This document shows, one piece after another, positions 6,202-7,578 of a stretch of 7,578 nt of DNA. Both the position numbers and the translations under genes were made by a program. The notes under the pieces are model-generated. The model was not told the DNA's origin. It worked only from the letters and a program-made list of their open reading frames with translations, and searched no databases. Within the stretch, counting starts at the first letter, position 1, and every line of letters begins with the position of its first letter. The DNA is from an uncultured bacterium (lineage in GTDB: Bacteria > Gemmatimonadota > Gemmatimonadetes > Palauibacterales > KS3-K002), in NCBI GenBank assembly GCA_947581845.1, contig CANPVY010000170.1, positions 1-7,578 of the forward strand, in the 5' to 3' direction.

Positions 6202-7334
6202 AGGTCCGGCCGCCCTCCGTACTGATACCAGATCTTGCAAGTACCCTCGCTGCTCACCATGCAGGCGCCCACGGGGTTCTCGGGATCGCATTCCTTGCCG
6301 AACAGCTCGCAGTCGTTCGGCGACGCGAGTCCTGACATGATGGCACCGCAGATGCATTTCTCGGCGAGAGCGGACGGCGCGAACTGCCACAGTCGCTGCA
6401 CGTCGATTTCGAATTTCACGCGTGCATCCAGATGCGCGAATTCCGGCCGCAGTCGCAGATTCCCGTCCGGTATCTCCGCGATGCCGCGCCAACGGCCACC
6501 AGTGGTGCGGAAGACCTTCCACATCTGCTGCAGGGCCACGCGATTCCCCTCACGTGTCACGCAGCGTGGGTACATGTTGTCTACTGCGGGCGTGCCATCC
6601 CGGATCAGTTCGACCAGCCGCACGAGAGCGGCGAGGACGTCGAGCGGCTCGAAACCCGCCACCACCACGGGGATCTTGTACCGCTCCACGAACGGCTCGA
6701 AGATCCCCCAACCCGTGATCGTCGCGGCGTGGCCCGCTGCCAGGAAGCCCTCGACCTGGGTGGCGGGAATCTGAGCGACAATCTCCATCGCCGGCGGTAC
6801 GTATTTGTGCGCCGACAAGATGCTGAAGTTCGGCGGCAGATCATCCTGCAGAGCGATTGCAGCTGTGGCCACCGCCGTGGTCTCGAACCCGCTGGCGAAG
6901 AGGACAACCTCCTGTTGCGTTGAACGCGCCAGATCTACGGCCTGTGCAGCGCTGTAGACGACCTCGACGCGAGCGCCCTCGGCCTGCGCATCCGCCAGTG
7001 ACTTCGCCGTACCGGGGACTCTCAGCATATCGCCGTAGGTGGCGATCAGCGCTCCGTCCTCGGCCAGCACCACAGCTTCGTCCACCTCGGGCATATCGGT
7101 CACGCAGACTGGGCAGCCGGGGCCCATGATCAGATCCAACGACTTGGGCAGTATGGTCCGCAGACCGTACTTGGCGATCGCCTGCTCATGCGTTCCGCAC
7201 ACATGCATCAACGAGATGGGCTCACGGCCGATCTCCTCGCAGAGGCTGGCGAGTCTGCGTCCCAGCGCCCGTGCCTGTAATGGGTCACGGAACTTGAGTT
7301 CGTTTGCCGAGGATCTCACGCTTATGTCAGCCAT
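6198..7334 (-). CDS. hypD: Hydrogenase Fe-S scaffold protein HypD
   Basis: A 378-residue [4Fe-4S] protein that, with HypC, forms the scaffold on which Fe(CN)2CO is assembled before transfer to the hydrogenase large subunit. The family's conserved motifs are present in order: HVCGTHE at 44-50, GPGCPVC at 71-77, FASGFETTA at 146-154, and the cysteine-rich C-terminal region with C327 and C329 (CICG), C342, C349, C358 (GACMVSSEG) and C366. The C-terminal cysteines are those known to hold the [4Fe-4S] cluster; C46, C74 and C77 are the conserved catalytic or redox thiols. The FETT motif is followed by Val rather than the common Thr-Pro, a minor change. ATG 7334 overlaps the hypC end by eight bases and has AGAGG just upstream. 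The 3' end overlaps hypE by four bases, so hypC-hypD-hypE look translationally coupled. Confidence 0.97.
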   Translation of the reverse strand: MADISVRSSANELKFRDPLQARALGRRLASLCEEIGREPISLMHVCGTHEQAIAKYGLRTILPKSLDLIMGPGCPVCVTDMPEVDEAVVLAEDGALIATYGDMLRVPGTAKSLADAQAEGARVEVVYSAAQAVDLARSTQQEVVLFASGFETTAVATAAIALQDDLPPNFSILSAHKYVPPAMEIVAQIPATQVEGFLAAGHAATITGWGIFEPFVERYKIPVVVAGFEPLDVLAALVRLVELIRDGTPAVDNMYPRCVTREGNRVALQQMWKVFRTTGGRWRGIAEIPDGNLRLRPEFAHLDARVKFEIDVQRLWQFAPSALAEKCICGAIMSGLASPNDCELFGKECDPENPVGACMVSSEGTCKIWYQYGGRPDL

Positions 7335-7578
7335 CGGCCTCTCCGCGGGCAGCGGACTCGGAGCTGCCCTCGATCTCGTCGCGCATGTCTCCCGCCATCA
7401 TGTCGCTTTCGCTCGCGCGCAGCAGCTCCTCGTAGAGGCTGAGGGTCTCCTCGATATCCTCAGCCGGGATCCTGCGGATCGCGAAGCCGACGTGGTTCAG
7501 GACATAGTCTCCCGGCTGCACAGGCTCATCCACGACATCGAGGCGCACTTGTCGTTTCAGACCCCAGCAGTCAACGGT
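7327..7578 (-). CDS. hypC: Hydrogenase maturation chaperone HypC (5' partial)
   Basis: The C-terminal 83 residues of HypC, the small chaperone that binds HypD and the hydrogenase large subunit precursor and carries the iron during Fe(CN)2CO assembly. The frame is open to the right edge, and the visible start TVDCWGLKRQVRLDVV matches the interior of HypC, so about 20 N-terminal residues, including the essential Cys2 of the MC start, lie outside. An apparent GTG start at 7548 is internal and should be ignored. The signature PGDYVLNHVGFAI is at visible residues 22-34, followed by the ETLSLYEELL helix at 44-53. A hydrophilic, acidic tail of about 30 residues (from RASESD to GEADG) makes this HypC longer than the usual 75-90 residues. 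The stop TGA overlaps the hypD start by eight bases. Confidence 0.93.
   Translation of the reverse strand, partial: TVDCWGLKRQVRLDVVDEPVQPGDYVLNHVGFAIRRIPAEDIEETLSLYEELLRASESDMMAGDMRDEIEGSSESAARGEADG

Noticed and set aside
6202..6522. 107-residue N-terminal extension of HypE
   Set aside because: It is antisense-like, Arg-rich sequence lying inside hypD in another frame. HypE homologues start near the overlap with the hypD stop, where a ribosome site is present.
1..7578. CRISPR arrays, tRNA or rRNA genes, transposases or integrase attachment sites
   Set aside because: No regularly spaced repeats, cloverleaf sequences, mobile-element proteins or flanking terminal repeats were seen on either strand.

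Overview
The window is GC-rich, gene-dense bacterial DNA. It is dominated by a complete or near-complete set of [NiFe]-hydrogenase maturation (hyp) genes in two convergent, tightly packed blocks. hypA, hypB and hypF run on the + strand (1792-5091). hypC (partial), hypD and hypE run on the - strand (7578 down to 5149). The two blocks meet tail to tail across 57 bases. A small multiheme c-type cytochrome and a ZIP-family metal transporter lie upstream of hypA on the same strand. No hydrogenase structural subunit, maturation endopeptidase or nickel permease is inside the window, so the enzyme being matured must be encoded elsewhere. High GC, a GTG start, Shine-Dalgarno sites and 4- or 8-base gene overlaps indicate a bacterium. 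The CXXCH cytochrome and the style of the Hyp proteins are compatible with Chloroflexota, Actinomycetota or similar high-GC lineages, but taxonomy cannot be fixed by eye.

Layout: (1) 1-119, the end of an unidentified + strand gene. (2) 120-290, a spacer with an 11-bp hairpin that probably ends that gene, plus a small palindrome. (3) 291-701, a secreted or anchored tetraheme cytochrome built from four H-x7-CXXCH units. (4) 702-870, a terminator-like hairpin followed by a potentially structured leader. (5) 871-1611, a ZIP transporter. (6) 1612-1791, a weak terminator, a TATAAG-type direct repeat and a long hairpin directly in front of the hypA ribosome binding site. (7) 1792-5091, hypA-hypB-hypF. 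(8) 5092-5148, a short convergent gap. (9) 5149-7578, hypE, hypD and hypC on the - strand.

How the genes work together: HypF and HypE convert carbamoyl phosphate into a thiocyanate on the C-terminal Cys of HypE, which is present here as the ending PRIC. HypC and HypD carry the iron and assemble Fe(CN)2CO. HypA and HypB insert nickel afterwards. All key motifs are intact in the parts seen, so the pathway looks functional. The ZIP transporter may supply a divalent metal and the cytochrome may carry electrons in the hydrogen metabolism served by these genes. Both of those links are inferred from proximity only.

The Hyp system itself is well known. The less ordinary signals are the strictly periodic cytochrome, the ZIP protein with an apparently weakened second metal site, and two possible structured leaders in front of the ZIP and hypA genes.
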